From Kineobactrum salinum (GTDB lineage: Bacteria > Pseudomonadota > Gammaproteobacteria > Pseudomonadales > Halieaceae): a DNA stretch of 64,000 nt. The stretch is taken from positions 3,534,001-3,598,000 of the forward strand of contig NZ_CP048711.1 in NCBI RefSeq assembly GCF_010669285.1, in the 5' to 3' direction. Below the pieces are notes generated by a model, which made no database searches, had not been told where the DNA came from, and saw only the letters and a program-made list of their open reading frames with translations. Made by a program: the position numbers and the translations under genes. Positions 44,654-54,696 of the stretch are shown piece after piece. Positions within the stretch are counted from its first letter, which is position 1. Every line of letters begins with the position of its first letter.

Positions 44654-47600
44654 TCAGTGTGCGGATGTGGCTGCGTCCAGCCCGGCCCGCTGTTCACGCC
44701 AGTTGCGCAGATCCAGCAGGATCATGTACAGACAGGGGACCAGCAGCAGGGTAATGACGGTCGCAAACACGATGCCAAAGGCCAGTGACACCGCCATCGG
44801 CACGATTGCCTGGGCCTGGGCGCTGCGTTCCAGCAGCATCGGTGCCAGCCCGAAGAAGGTGGTCAGGGAAGTCAGCAGGATGGCCCGGAAGCGGCGGGTA
44901 CCCGCTTCCGCCACTGCGCGCAACTCGTCCAAACCGCTTTTGACCGCGGTATTGATGTGATCCACCAGGATCAGGCTGTCGTTGACCACCACGCCGCTCA
45001 GCGCGATCACTCCCATCATGGACATCATGCTCAATGGATAGCCGGTCATCCAGTGGCCGACGATGGCGCCTATCACGCCGAACGGGATCACGCCCATGAT
45101 AATCAGAGGCTGCAGATAGGAGCGAGTGGGGATTGCCAGCAGGGCGTAGATACCGAACAGTGCGAGCGCAAAGCCGATCACCATGCTGGTCACCATTTTC
45201 TCCTCCTCGTCCGCGAGGCCTGACAGGCTGTAACTGAGCCCGGGGTATTTGGCCAGCAGGTCGGGCATTACCGTCTGTTCGATTTCGGCGATTACCCGGG
45301 CCGGTTCGACCAGAGTATTGTCCGCCTCGGCAGTCACCTCCACCGCGCGCTGATAGTTGATATGCGTCACCTTCAGCAGGCCCTGCTTGACCTCCAGCCT
45401 GGCCACGGTATTGAAGGGCACCTCGTCACCCTCGGGGGTACGGATATACATGCTGTCCAGGCTGCTGATGGTCTCGCGGTCCGCACGTGGATAGCGCACC
45501 ATCACCTTGATTTCATCGATACCGCGCTGTATCCGCTGCGCCTCGGCGCCGTAGAAGGCATGCCGAACCTGGTTGGCAAGGTCGGCTCGGCTCAGGCCCA
45601 GGGACTCCGCTTCCGGCAGGATATCCAGGTGAAATTCGTCAGCGGTGTTGCTGGCGCCATTGCGAATATCGAACAATCCGTTGTACCGGCGCAGGGCCTG
45701 TTCCAGCTCATCTGCCGCACTGCGCAGCATATTGAAATCGCTGTGCATCAGGTCGAAGGCGACGGCCGGCCCGAAGCTGGGACCGTTGTCGGTGCTGATG
45801 GACAGTACCTCGACCCCATGGATGGTGCCCACCGCCTCGCGCAAGCGGCTTTCTATCGCCCGCGTATTGATCTCGCGCTGGTCTTCCTTGCTCAGTTCGA
45901 TATCGACCCCGCCACTGATCCGGTCGCTACCATAGGCGAATACGTGCTTCACCAACGGCTCCTGGTTTCCTGTTTCGCGGTGGTAGTCGCGCTCCACCTG
46001 GTCCAGCGCAGCGACGATGGATTCTATTGCGGCCACGGTCCGTTCTTCCGCTGTGCCCTCGGTCATCTTCAATTCGACACCGATGAATTCGCCGGGAACG
46101 TCCGGTGCGATAACGGTGCGGACCACACCGCCTGCCAGCAGGCCGGTACAGAGGATGAACAGCGCCACGAAGCTGGCGAAGGTGAGATAGCGATAGTGGA
46201 CGCAGCGCTGCATGAACGGACTGTAGCGGGTTTCGACGAAATGCCTGAGGCGCCGGTTGATCCGTTCCTGCACCGCATCCACCGACAGCAACAGCCGGCT
46301 GCGGGTGGCGCTGCTGTGGGCGAGATGGGCGGGCAGTATCCACTTGGATTCGATCAACGAAAACATCAGGCAGAGGATGACTACCCAGCCGCAGGCCGCG
46401 GGCAGGGCCGCGAACACGCCGTCGATGAACAGGGTGGGGGCGAAAGCCACAATCGTGGTGAGCACCCCGAAAGTCGCCGGTGTGGCCACCTTCTGCACGC
46501 CATCAATCACACTGTCAATACTGCGCCCATGGCGCTCCTGTTCTGCGTAGGCACTCTCGCCCATGATAATTGCGTCGTCCACCACGATACCCAGCACCAG
46601 GATAAACCCGAAGATGCTGATCATGTTGAGGCTGGCGTGGATATAGGGCGTATTGATCATCGCCATGGCGCCGAGAAAGCAGACCGGTATGCCCAGCATG
46701 ACCCAGAAGGCGAGCTTGATTTCGAGGAACAGCGCCAGCACGATGAAGACCAGCAGCGCACCCATGGCCAGGTTCTTCAGCATCATGCCCAGCCTGCCCT
46801 CCAGGTAGTAGGTGATGTCCGACCAGATTTCCAGCGTCACCGCCGCCGGCAGCTGCGCCTGTTTTGCCGCCACCCACTGACGGGTGACTTCGGCGGTATC
46901 GATGATGTCCTGGTCGCCCATCGAGAACACCTGGATACCCAGCGAATAGTGGCCGTTGAACCGGGAGAAACCGCGGGTCTCCTCAAAACCATCCGCGACC
47001 GTGGCGATGTCGCCCAGCAGCAATCGGGTACCGTCGGGCCAGCTGCGCAACACAATCGATTCGAAATCCTGTTGGACATAGGCCTGCCCCAGTGTGCGCA
47101 GCAGGATATCGCCCTGCAGTGTGCGCACTGAGCCGGCGGGCAGATCCAGTGAGGAGCGGGCGATGATGTCGGCCACCTCGCCCAGGCTAAGGTGGTATTC
47201 ACGCAGCTGTTGTTCAGAGATCTCCACCGCTATCTCGTAGTCGCGCGCCCCTACGACCTCGGCAGCCGATACCTCGGGCAGGGCAAGCAGTTCGCGGCGA
47301 ATCTCGTCCGCGAGGGACTTCATGCCGCGCTCGTCCAACTCGCCTGACAGCTGCAGGGTCAGCGCGGGGAACAGCAACTCGGGCTGACTGATGATCGGTC
47401 GTTCAGCGTTCTCGGGAAAGTGCTGGATTGCATCGATACGGTTCTTGAGGTCGTCCAGCAGCATTGACATGTCCGCACCATCCAGTGGCTCCACCCGGAC
47501 TACTGCATGGGATTCGAGGGCATCGGACTCTACCCGCTTGATCCCGTCGACATCATTGATGGCCTCTTCTATCTTCAGCACGATGCCCTGTTCGACTTCC

Positions 47601-47788
47601 TCCGGGGCTGCGCCGGGGTAGGACATGTTGATCATGATGAAATTGATGTCGAACACCGGGAACATCGCCCGCTGAATGCTAAAGGCCGAGCCCAGGCCTA
47701 CCACGAGGATCATCACCATCAGCAGGTTGGCGGCGACGGGATTGTGGGCAAACCAGGCGATTATGCCCTTGTGCCGCTGCGGGTTCAT
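44654..47788 (-). CDS. RND efflux permease (system 1)
   Basis: 1044 residues of the AcrB/HAE family. N-terminal WFAHNPVAANLLMVMILVVG, FPVFDINFIMINMSYPGAAPEEVE, TM4 acidic pair in GIVVDDAIIMGES, and the second-half GVVVNDSLILVDHINTA are family hallmarks. Twelve helices and two large periplasmic loops are apparent. Substrate cannot be predicted. Its ATG overlaps the adaptor stop by 4 bp; no TolC-type outer-membrane factor is nearby. Confidence 0.93.
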   Translation of the reverse strand: MNPQRHKGIIAWFAHNPVAANLLMVMILVVGLGSAFSIQRAMFPVFDINFIMINMSYPGAAPEEVEQGIVLKIEEAINDVDGIKRVESDALESHAVVRVEPLDGADMSMLLDDLKNRIDAIQHFPENAERPIISQPELLFPALTLQLSGELDERGMKSLADEIRRELLALPEVSAAEVVGARDYEIAVEISEQQLREYHLSLGEVADIIARSSLDLPAGSVRTLQGDILLRTLGQAYVQQDFESIVLRSWPDGTRLLLGDIATVADGFEETRGFSRFNGHYSLGIQVFSMGDQDIIDTAEVTRQWVAAKQAQLPAAVTLEIWSDITYYLEGRLGMMLKNLAMGALLVFIVLALFLEIKLAFWVMLGIPVCFLGAMAMINTPYIHASLNMISIFGFILVLGIVVDDAIIMGESAYAEQERHGRSIDSVIDGVQKVATPATFGVLTTIVAFAPTLFIDGVFAALPAACGWVVILCLMFSLIESKWILPAHLAHSSATRSRLLLSVDAVQERINRRLRHFVETRYSPFMQRCVHYRYLTFASFVALFILCTGLLAGGVVRTVIAPDVPGEFIGVELKMTEGTAEERTVAAIESIVAALDQVERDYHRETGNQEPLVKHVFAYGSDRISGGVDIELSKEDQREINTRAIESRLREAVGTIHGVEVLSISTDNGPSFGPAVAFDLMHSDFNMLRSAADELEQALRRYNGLFDIRNGASNTADEFHLDILPEAESLGLSRADLANQVRHAFYGAEAQRIQRGIDEIKVMVRYPRADRETISSLDSMYIRTPEGDEVPFNTVARLEVKQGLLKVTHINYQRAVEVTAEADNTLVEPARVIAEIEQTVMPDLLAKYPGLSYSLSGLADEEEKMVTSMVIGFALALFGIYALLAIPTRSYLQPLIIMGVIPFGVIGAIVGHWMTGYPLSMMSMMGVIALSGVVVNDSLILVDHINTAVKSGLDELRAVAEAGTRRFRAILLTSLTTFFGLAPMLLERSAQAQAIVPMAVSLAFGIVFATVITLLLVPCLYMILLDLRNWREQRAGLDAATSAH

Positions 47789-49092
47789 CTCGCGGTGACC
47801 GCGGGATCCGGGCTCTCGAAGTCCTGCGGCTGGCCCGGCCCGGTAAGCCGCTGCCGCAGCTCGTCGCTGCCGATCTGCGACACTACCCTGACTTCCGCTC
47901 CGGTCAGGTTGCGCTCCAGCGAGGTCAGGATAACCAGGTCGCCGTCATCGAGACCGGCCGCGACATACACCAGGTCACCGCCGGTGCGCAACGTGGATAT
48001 CTTCCGGTAGCTGACCCGGTTGGCGCTGTCCACCACCGGCACCGTGTCCCCGGCGCGCAGGACATGGCGAGGCAGCGCCACCAGGTCCGGCATTGGCTTG
48101 CCGGCGATATCAGCATTGACAAAAGTGCCGATCCGCAGTGGCATCTGGCCGGGGCTGTCCAGACCATAGGGATCCTGGATTCTGGCCACCGCAAACAGGA
48201 CCCGTGAACGCTCGTCGAAGACGCCTTCGCTGCGGTGCAGGGTGCCGGTCCAATGGGTCTGTTCGCCATTGACCTGGGTGTACAGGTCTATCGGGGTCTC
48301 TCCCGCCGGACTGCGGATGCCGGGCAGGTCCATGTAGGCCAGCCGTGACTGGGGTATCGGCAGGCGAACCTCGGCAAAATCGACCGATACGACCTCGGCC
48401 AGGATGGCGCCGCGGGATACGTACTGGCCCAGCTCACTGTCCTTGCTGCGGATCAGTGCGTCGTAGGGGGCCCGCACGATGCTGCGGTCCAGGTCGTCTT
48501 GCGCTGTCTTCACGTCCGCGGTGGCCGCGAGCAGTTGCGCCTGGGCCTGCGCCAGTTGAGGCTTGCGCAGGTACAGGTCGCTGGCCTGTTCGCTGCGCTG
48601 ACTTCCCGCAGGCAGCTTGCGCCACTCCTGCAGCGCGACTTCAGCCTGGCCCTGTTCCTGCAGCAGTGTGCTTTCCGCTGACTTGAGAGCCGCCTGGGCG
48701 CGCGCCAGAGCAGTTTCGTAATCGCGGGGATCTATGCGCAGCATGATCTCGCCGGCCTTGACGAAGCCGCCGACATTGAATGCCTCGGCGACCTCGACAA
48801 TTCGGCCCTCGACTTCCGCAACTACAGCGGTCTGTTGCAATGGAGACACGGTGCCCTGGGCCTGGATCGGGATCCGGATGGTTTCCGGCACGGCTTCCAC
48901 CACGTCGACGGTCACCGGCACATAGACCGGTTCGGTGGTTTCGCTCGCGGGCCTGGCCTCGTAGAGCAGCCAGGTGATGGTTGCCGCTGCTGCCAGCAGA
49001 CCCACGGATACCGCGATTTGGCGTTTGACGGAAGCCACTGTTTTTTTTACCAGTCCCGGGTGAGCAACCAACGAAGCGTGCAAGCCTACCAC
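47785..49092 (-). CDS. RND periplasmic adaptor (membrane fusion protein, system 1)
   Basis: An N-terminal anchor helix (IAVSVGLLAAAATITWLLYEA) is followed by the lipoyl half-motifs GTVSPLQQTAVVAEVEGRIVEV and LDRSIVRAPYDALIRSK around an Ala/Gln-rich hairpin, then the beta-barrel domain. The start is unclear: the frame is open to 49203 without a convincing ATG. GTG 49092 is used here; TTG 49071 and GTG 49038 are alternatives. It is coupled to the permease gene by ATGA and follows a MscS gene by about 30 bp. Confidence 0.87.
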   Translation of the reverse strand: MVGLHASLVAHPGLVKKTVASVKRQIAVSVGLLAAAATITWLLYEARPASETTEPVYVPVTVDVVEAVPETIRIPIQAQGTVSPLQQTAVVAEVEGRIVEVAEAFNVGGFVKAGEIMLRIDPRDYETALARAQAALKSAESTLLQEQGQAEVALQEWRKLPAGSQRSEQASDLYLRKPQLAQAQAQLLAATADVKTAQDDLDRSIVRAPYDALIRSKDSELGQYVSRGAILAEVVSVDFAEVRLPIPQSRLAYMDLPGIRSPAGETPIDLYTQVNGEQTHWTGTLHRSEGVFDERSRVLFAVARIQDPYGLDSPGQMPLRIGTFVNADIAGKPMPDLVALPRHVLRAGDTVPVVDSANRVSYRKISTLRTGGDLVYVAAGLDDGDLVILTSLERNLTGAEVRVVSQIGSDELRQRLTGPGQPQDFESPDPAVTAR

Positions 49093-49123
49093 ATTGTCAT
49101 TGCCCCAAGCTGTTAAAAACTTG

Positions 49124-49966
49124 TCATTCGGCAGTGGCTTCCTCGTCCTGCCGGGGCATGCTGATTTCCATCTGCGGGAACGGAATGGTGATGCCTGCCT
49201 CATCGAATTTCAGCTTCACGGCCTCGGTGGTATCCCAAAGTACAGGCCAGTAATCGGCCGACTGCACCCAGGGCCGGACCAGGAAATTGACGCTGGAGTC
49301 GGCCAGTTCCCCGACCACGACCTGGGGCGGCGGATCGGCCAGTACGCGGTCGTCGGCGGCTATGATTTCCTCCAGCAGCTGCCTGGCCTGACGCAGGTCA
49401 TCGCCATAGGAAACCCTGAATACCATGTCCACGCGGCGGGTCGAACGGGCGGAAAAATTGGTGATGTTGTTGCCGAGGATCGCACTGTTGGGAATGATCA
49501 CTTCCTTGTTGTCCGGAGTGGTCATGGTGGTGGTAAAGATACTGATGCTGTCGACCACTCCCATGGCGTTGCCAGCCTCGACAAAATCCCCCTTGGTAAA
49601 GGGGCGGAAGGTGATCAGCAGTACGCCCGCGGCGAGGTTGGACAGCGAGCCCTGCAGCGACAGGCCGATGGCCAGACCTGCCGCGGCCAACAGGGCGACC
49701 AGGGAGGTGGTATCGATGCCGAGCTGGCTGAGCGACGCGATGATGACGAACAGCAGCAACAAGCAGCGCAGGATTGTCCCCAGGAAACGCATCAGGACCT
49801 CATCCATCCGCCGCGAGTGCATCAGTTTTTCCACCAGGCCGCATATCACGCTGACTGCTATCCGGCCGACATAGAAGATCGCGAGTGCGAGCAGTATCCG
49901 CGTTCCCCAGGGGATGAGGTAGCTGTGCAGCACAAGGGTAGGGTCCAGATCCAGATTGTCCAGCAT
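49124..49966 (-). CDS. MscS-type mechanosensitive ion channel
   Basis: 280 residues, E. coli MscS size. Three N-terminal helices with the pore-lining TM3 ALLAAAGLAIGLSLQGSLSNLAAGVLLITFRPF, then KGDFVEAGNAMGVVDSISIFTTTMTTPDNKEVIIPNS, the beta-domain signature. Opens under hypo-osmotic shock. It lies between the two RND systems on the same strand, 73 bp after adaptor 2 and about 30 bp before adaptor 1, possibly in one long transcript. Confidence 0.94.
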   Translation of the reverse strand: MLDNLDLDPTLVLHSYLIPWGTRILLALAIFYVGRIAVSVICGLVEKLMHSRRMDEVLMRFLGTILRCLLLLFVIIASLSQLGIDTTSLVALLAAAGLAIGLSLQGSLSNLAAGVLLITFRPFTKGDFVEAGNAMGVVDSISIFTTTMTTPDNKEVIIPNSAILGNNITNFSARSTRRVDMVFRVSYGDDLRQARQLLEEIIAADDRVLADPPPQVVVGELADSSVNFLVRPWVQSADYWPVLWDTTEAVKLKFDEAGITIPFPQMEISMPRQDEEATAE

Positions 49967-50038
49967 GATTTTTTACTCCCGCTTCCCTGAAAAGGAGTTC
50001 AATATACCGCAAGCCCGGCCGGTTTGCAGGTGCGGTTT

Positions 50039-51379
50039 TCAGCCCGCGGGCGAGGCCGGTCCGTCGGTGGAGGCGGCGATGCCGGGTTCCCGGGCATTGA
50101 CCACCTCGACGCGCAGGCCCGAGCTGGCAGCGGGTAGGTCGCTGCTCAGCACTCGGGTACTGGCCGGCAACGCCGTGGCATCGATCAGGACTTCCAGTTC
50201 ATCCAGTGCGTTGTGGCGGGTTCCCAATGGTGCTACATCAACGCCCTGCAGACGTTCACCCTGTACCAGATAGATACGCCGGTTCTCGTACAGACTCTGC
50301 ATCGGCAGTGCCAGTACCGGACCGACTTCGGGCAGACGGACCCTCAGGTCCACCGCCTTGCCCAGTTCCAGCATTGCACCGGAGCCGGAAGGCAGGGCGA
50401 AGATAGCAACCCCGCCGCTCGCACCGCGTTCGATCTCGCTGGCCAGTTGCAGCAGCTCGGCGCTGCCCTGGCCCGCTGCGAGTGTGGCTGTGATAGTGTC
50501 TCCCCGCTGCAGCGCCTGCTTCAGCGTGGCTGCTGCGGCGGTGGGCAGCGGCACGCGCAACTGCAGGGCCTGATTGTCATACAGGCTCAGCAAGGTTGCG
50601 CCGGCCTGAATTCTGTCTCCGGGAGCGGCACTGAGGCCGGAGATACGGCCGTCGAAGGGAGCGCGCAACTCGGTTTGGTCCAGTTTGCGCTGCTGGTCAT
50701 CGTAGCGCGCCCGGGCCCGTTGCAGTTCGGCCCGGGCGGTGCGCAGGCGTTGTGGATGCTTGTTTACCAGAGCCTGCTGGCGCGCCACTTCAATGCCCTG
50801 GCGGGCAACCTCCTGCTGAATGTTTTCGAGCTGTTCGGTGGCGATGAGCTGTTTGCCGTACAGTGTTTGCAGCCGCTCTGCCTTGGCCCTGGTCAAGGCC
50901 AACAAGTGCTGCATGTGTTCCAGAACCTCCAACTCGGTTGCGAAGTCGTGCTCCAGCGCGGCCAGCGATGATTCGCTTTCCATCAGTTCGGCTTCGCGCT
51001 GGCGCAACTGCAGCTCCTGTTCCTCGGCATCGAGTGACACCAGCGGATCGCCGGCGCGTACCTGCTGTCCCTCCGACACATGGACCCGTATTACCTCGGC
51101 GCCAACAGCGCTGCTGATACGGGCGTGGCGAGGTGTTTCGACCCGCCCGAACAGCTGCAGCTCGGGCGCTTCGTAACTGCGCTCCACGGCCACCGCACTG
51201 ACCGGCCAGACTTTTTCCTCGACCACGCTGGGATCGTGCCGGGGTGCTGTGGCCAGTAGTGCCGTGGTCGCGGTAGCTGTCACCAGCGCGGCTGCCAGCA
51301 GTAATTTGTTCTTGTGGCTCAGCGCCCGTGGACGGAGCCTGTGCAGCGGCGCGAAAACAGATAGCAGGGACATGTTCAC
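50039..51379 (-). CDS. RND periplasmic adaptor (membrane fusion protein, system 2)
   Basis: 446 residues. One N-terminal helix (NKLLLAAALVTATATTALLA), lipoyl halves (RISSAVGAEVIRVHVSEGQQVRAGDPLVSLD and LDQTELRAPFDGRISGLSAAPGDRI) flanking a long coiled-coil hairpin of over 100 residues, then the barrel and membrane-proximal domains. The long hairpin fits a tripartite pump contacting a TolC-type channel. The ATG overlaps the stop of permease 2 by 4 bp. Confidence 0.9.
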   Translation of the reverse strand: MNMSLLSVFAPLHRLRPRALSHKNKLLLAAALVTATATTALLATAPRHDPSVVEEKVWPVSAVAVERSYEAPELQLFGRVETPRHARISSAVGAEVIRVHVSEGQQVRAGDPLVSLDAEEQELQLRQREAELMESESSLAALEHDFATELEVLEHMQHLLALTRAKAERLQTLYGKQLIATEQLENIQQEVARQGIEVARQQALVNKHPQRLRTARAELQRARARYDDQQRKLDQTELRAPFDGRISGLSAAPGDRIQAGATLLSLYDNQALQLRVPLPTAAAATLKQALQRGDTITATLAAGQGSAELLQLASEIERGASGGVAIFALPSGSGAMLELGKAVDLRVRLPEVGPVLALPMQSLYENRRIYLVQGERLQGVDVAPLGTRHNALDELEVLIDATALPASTRVLSSDLPAASSGLRVEVVNAREPGIAASTDGPASPAG

Positions 51380-54300
51380 AATCCTTCTGGAAGAGTGGCA
51401 GGCAGTTCGTCCGGGCTGGTGATGCCGGTAGTCGCGACCGCGCGGCGGCGGTCCAGCAATGACAGCAGCGCAGGTATGGTGACCAGAATGAGGGTGGTGC
51501 CGTAGAGCAGGCCGAAGCAGATCACTACCGCCAGCGGCGCCATGGCCTCACCCATCGGTGAGCTCTCCAGCATCATCGGCGCCAGCCCCAGGGTGGTGGT
51601 CACCGAGGTCAGCAGCACGGGACGCAGACGCTCGCGGCAGGCCTGCAGCATGGCGGCATCGCTGTCCAACCCCGCCTCTTTGTGTCCCTTGTAGGCGGTA
51701 ATCAGGATGATGGAGTCGTTGATGATGACGCCGGTCAGCGTAAACAATCCCATGATAGCCATTGAACCGAGGTTCAGGTCCATGATCTGGAGGCCTGCGA
51801 GCGCGCCGGTCAGCCCCAGCGGAATGGCCACCATCACCGCCAGCGGCCAGCTCCAGGAAGCGAACATCCAGGCCAGGATCAGGTAGATAAGCAGCAGTGC
51901 CATGATCGCTCCCAGCAGCATGTCAGCCAGTACCTGAGCCTCTTCGTCGGAGCGTTCACCCAGGCCGTAGCTGATGCCGTAGCGCTGTACCAGTGCCGGA
52001 ATCACATTGGCCTCGAGGTCGGCGATCACCGCCATTGGCGTGTTGATGCGGCGGTTGATATTGGCGTAGACGTTCACCACGCGCAGACCATTGCGGTGAT
52101 TGATGCGCTCGATACCGCGCTGGGCGCTCATGCTGGCGACGCTGGCCAGCGGCAGTACCGCACCGGAAGGCGTAGTGATGGGCAGCTGGTCAATTCCTCC
52201 CGCCTGCAGCCGCTCTTCAGCCGGCAGCGAAACCCGCACCTCCAGTTCGGTGTCGTTCTCGGTAAACAACTGGATGCGTTCGCCATGGAAGGCTGCCTGC
52301 AGCTGGCGGCCGATGCCGCTGCTGGTGAGGCCGGCGGCGCGACCCTCGGTAGTAAGCTGGAACAGCCATTGCTCGCTGCCATAGGGCAGGTCGTCAAACA
52401 CATTGATGATGCCCGGGTAACTGGCCAGGCTGCGGCCCAGGTCTTCCGCCGCGGCTTTCAGTGTCGGCAGGTCGCCACCGCTCAGGTACAGCTGCAGGTC
52501 GGGCCAGCTGTCCTCGCCGGAGGAGAATTCCATGATTTCCACCCGCGGGTCCGGGCTGACTCGCTGCCGCCAGGCATCGGTGAACTCCTGCAGCGTGACC
52601 GCCCGCCGCTCGGGTGATACCAGCTCCACCTCGATGGCGGCGTACTGGCTGCCGCTGCGGGCCTGCTGTTCCAGTTGGGCCCAGTTGCTGTTGCGGATAT
52701 GGGTGACGATCACGTCGCCGCCCAGGGCCTCATTGGTGTCGAGCAGGGCCTGCTCCAGCTCGCCGAGGACTTCATTCTTGTCGGCTTGCGTGACGCCCGG
52801 TGCAAACTGCAGGTGGACATCGGCAAATTCGAATTCCACCTGCATGCTCAGTTCGGTTTTCACGCGGCCGCTGACCAGCAGTGCCAGGGCCACAACGAAG
52901 GCGCCGATGGCAAAGCCCAGCACCGCACGGCGATTGTCCAGTGCGACGCTGATAAAGGGCAGGAACCGGCGCTCCACCAGGTTCTTGAAACCCTGGTCGA
53001 AGCGCTGCCGGAAGCGTCCCGGGCGACGCTGACGCATACGTGCGAAGCTGTGCCGCAAATGTCCCGGCATGATCAGAAAGCACTCCACCAGTGAAGCGAT
53101 GATCACGCACACCATCAGCAACGGGATTTCCCGGATAAAGGCATCCTCGATCACAAGCAATGGCAGGAAGGCTGCCAGGGTGGTGAGCGAGGAAGCCAGC
53201 ACCGGTGCAAACATGCGCCGGGCGCCGAGCGCGGCGGCATCTTCGGGGCTGGCCCCGTTCTCGAACCGGGCCAGGGCATGTTCGCCGACCACGATGGCGT
53301 CGTCCACCACGATGCCCAGCGCCATTACCGCGCCGATCAGACTGATGAAGTTGATGGAGCCGCCCAGAAAATAAAACACCGCCAGCGCCCCCAGGAAGGA
53401 GATCGGGATACCCAGCGTGACCCAGGCGGCGACCCGGGTATTGAGGAACAGGAACAGGGTGGCGACCACCAGGAACATGCCGCTGATACCGTTGTTCACT
53501 ACCAGCATCAGTGTATCCCGGGCGAAGCGCCAGACTTCCAGCCACACCGTGGCCTCGATGCCCTGCTGGGCGAGCACTGGCGCGCGCTCTGCATGCCACT
53601 GGCGCAGAATGTCGGCCTGCTCCATCACATCCGACCCGGGGCTGCGCCGCAGCCGGATCATGATGGCGGCCTCGCCATCGTGATACAGCAGGCGCTGGTC
53701 GTCTTGCTGGCGGCGCTCTATCAGCGCTATATTGCCCAGGTAGGTCAGCGGACCGTCCTCGCCCAGGGACACCGGCAATGTAGCGAAGCCCTGGCTGCTG
53801 CGGCGCTGGTCCAGGCTGCGCAGCTGGCGTGTCAGCTGCCCGCCGCCCACACTGCCGGCAGCCATGTCGCGGCTGTTCGCCAGTATCTGCGCCGCGATCT
53901 CATGCAGCGGCACCCCCAGTTCGAACAGGGTCTGACTGTCGATCTGGATAGCGATTTCCTCCTTCGGGATGCCTCTGAATTCCACATGATCTGCCCCGCG
54001 GGCCATCAGTTCGCGCTCGATCTGGTGCGCCAGCGGTATCAGCTCTGCGAGCGGCCCCGGCCCTGACAGCAGGATTGCGGCGATGGTTTCCAACCGCTCG
54101 GCCAGTCGGATAGCAGCGGGCTCAAGGTCCGGGGGCAGATCGCGTGCCTGGTCAAACTGCTGCTTTACCCGGTCCAGGGCCTCCCCCATATTGGTGCCGG
54201 CGACAAACTGCAACTCGAGGCGGGTGCTGCTGTCCTGGGTGGTGGAAGTCATGCTGCGCAGGTTTTGCAGGCCCCGCAACTGGTACTCCACCGGTTGGGT

Positions 54301-54522
54301 CACCAGCTTTTCGATATCCTCCGCCGCCGCGCCGGGCCAGCTCAGCAGCACCTCAACGGTGGTAGCGGGCTGTCCGGGATTGAGCTGTACCGTGAGCTGG
54401 CGTATGGCCCAGAAGCCAGCCAGGATCAGCAGGATCATCAACAGATTCGCCGCCAGCGGGTGACGGGTGAAGCTGCCTATCAGGGAATGGGCTCCGGCTT
54501 GTTCGGTTGGCGCTGAGGGCAT
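51376..54522 (-). CDS. RND efflux permease (system 2)
   Basis: 1048 residues. FTRHPLAANLLMILLILAGFW, QLNPGQPATTVEVLLSWPGAAAEDIEKLV, the TM4 pair in GIVVDDAIVVGEHA and GLFTLTGVIINDSIILITAYK mark the HAE-type RND family. It is only distantly similar to system 1 by eye, so a recent tandem duplication is unlikely. First gene of the leftward block; an AT-rich imperfect palindrome lies just upstream of its ATG. Substrate unknown. Confidence 0.93.
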   Translation of the reverse strand: MPSAPTEQAGAHSLIGSFTRHPLAANLLMILLILAGFWAIRQLTVQLNPGQPATTVEVLLSWPGAAAEDIEKLVTQPVEYQLRGLQNLRSMTSTTQDSSTRLELQFVAGTNMGEALDRVKQQFDQARDLPPDLEPAAIRLAERLETIAAILLSGPGPLAELIPLAHQIERELMARGADHVEFRGIPKEEIAIQIDSQTLFELGVPLHEIAAQILANSRDMAAGSVGGGQLTRQLRSLDQRRSSQGFATLPVSLGEDGPLTYLGNIALIERRQQDDQRLLYHDGEAAIMIRLRRSPGSDVMEQADILRQWHAERAPVLAQQGIEATVWLEVWRFARDTLMLVVNNGISGMFLVVATLFLFLNTRVAAWVTLGIPISFLGALAVFYFLGGSINFISLIGAVMALGIVVDDAIVVGEHALARFENGASPEDAAALGARRMFAPVLASSLTTLAAFLPLLVIEDAFIREIPLLMVCVIIASLVECFLIMPGHLRHSFARMRQRRPGRFRQRFDQGFKNLVERRFLPFISVALDNRRAVLGFAIGAFVVALALLVSGRVKTELSMQVEFEFADVHLQFAPGVTQADKNEVLGELEQALLDTNEALGGDVIVTHIRNSNWAQLEQQARSGSQYAAIEVELVSPERRAVTLQEFTDAWRQRVSPDPRVEIMEFSSGEDSWPDLQLYLSGGDLPTLKAAAEDLGRSLASYPGIINVFDDLPYGSEQWLFQLTTEGRAAGLTSSGIGRQLQAAFHGERIQLFTENDTELEVRVSLPAEERLQAGGIDQLPITTPSGAVLPLASVASMSAQRGIERINHRNGLRVVNVYANINRRINTPMAVIADLEANVIPALVQRYGISYGLGERSDEEAQVLADMLLGAIMALLLIYLILAWMFASWSWPLAVMVAIPLGLTGALAGLQIMDLNLGSMAIMGLFTLTGVIINDSIILITAYKGHKEAGLDSDAAMLQACRERLRPVLLTSVTTTLGLAPMMLESSPMGEAMAPLAVVICFGLLYGTTLILVTIPALLSLLDRRRAVATTGITSPDELPATLPEGL

Positions 54523-54538
54523 AACGGTAGCTCAGATT

Positions 54539-54564
54539 GATATGGTGTTATACATAACTATATC
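54539..54564. promoter_or_regulatory. Candidate operator/promoter of RND system 2
   Basis: An AT-rich imperfect palindrome, with 9 of 13 pairs matched around 54551/54552, begins GATATGGTG and ends AACTATATC. It stands out in GC-rich surroundings and overlaps -10-like TATAAC/TATAGT on the minus strand. It is about 17 bp upstream of the RND2 ATG. It could bind a TetR-type repressor, but none is encoded nearby. Confidence 0.35.
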
Positions 54565-54696
54565 ACTAAACCGGCAAGCTGCAACTCCCGGGCGGAATTT
54601 TCTGTGTCCGTCTCGTCCCGGCCCGACAGCGGGATGCTATAGTCCGCTTCATCAAAATCGCGTCAACGCGCGCCGTGTGAACGAGGAGAACAACCC

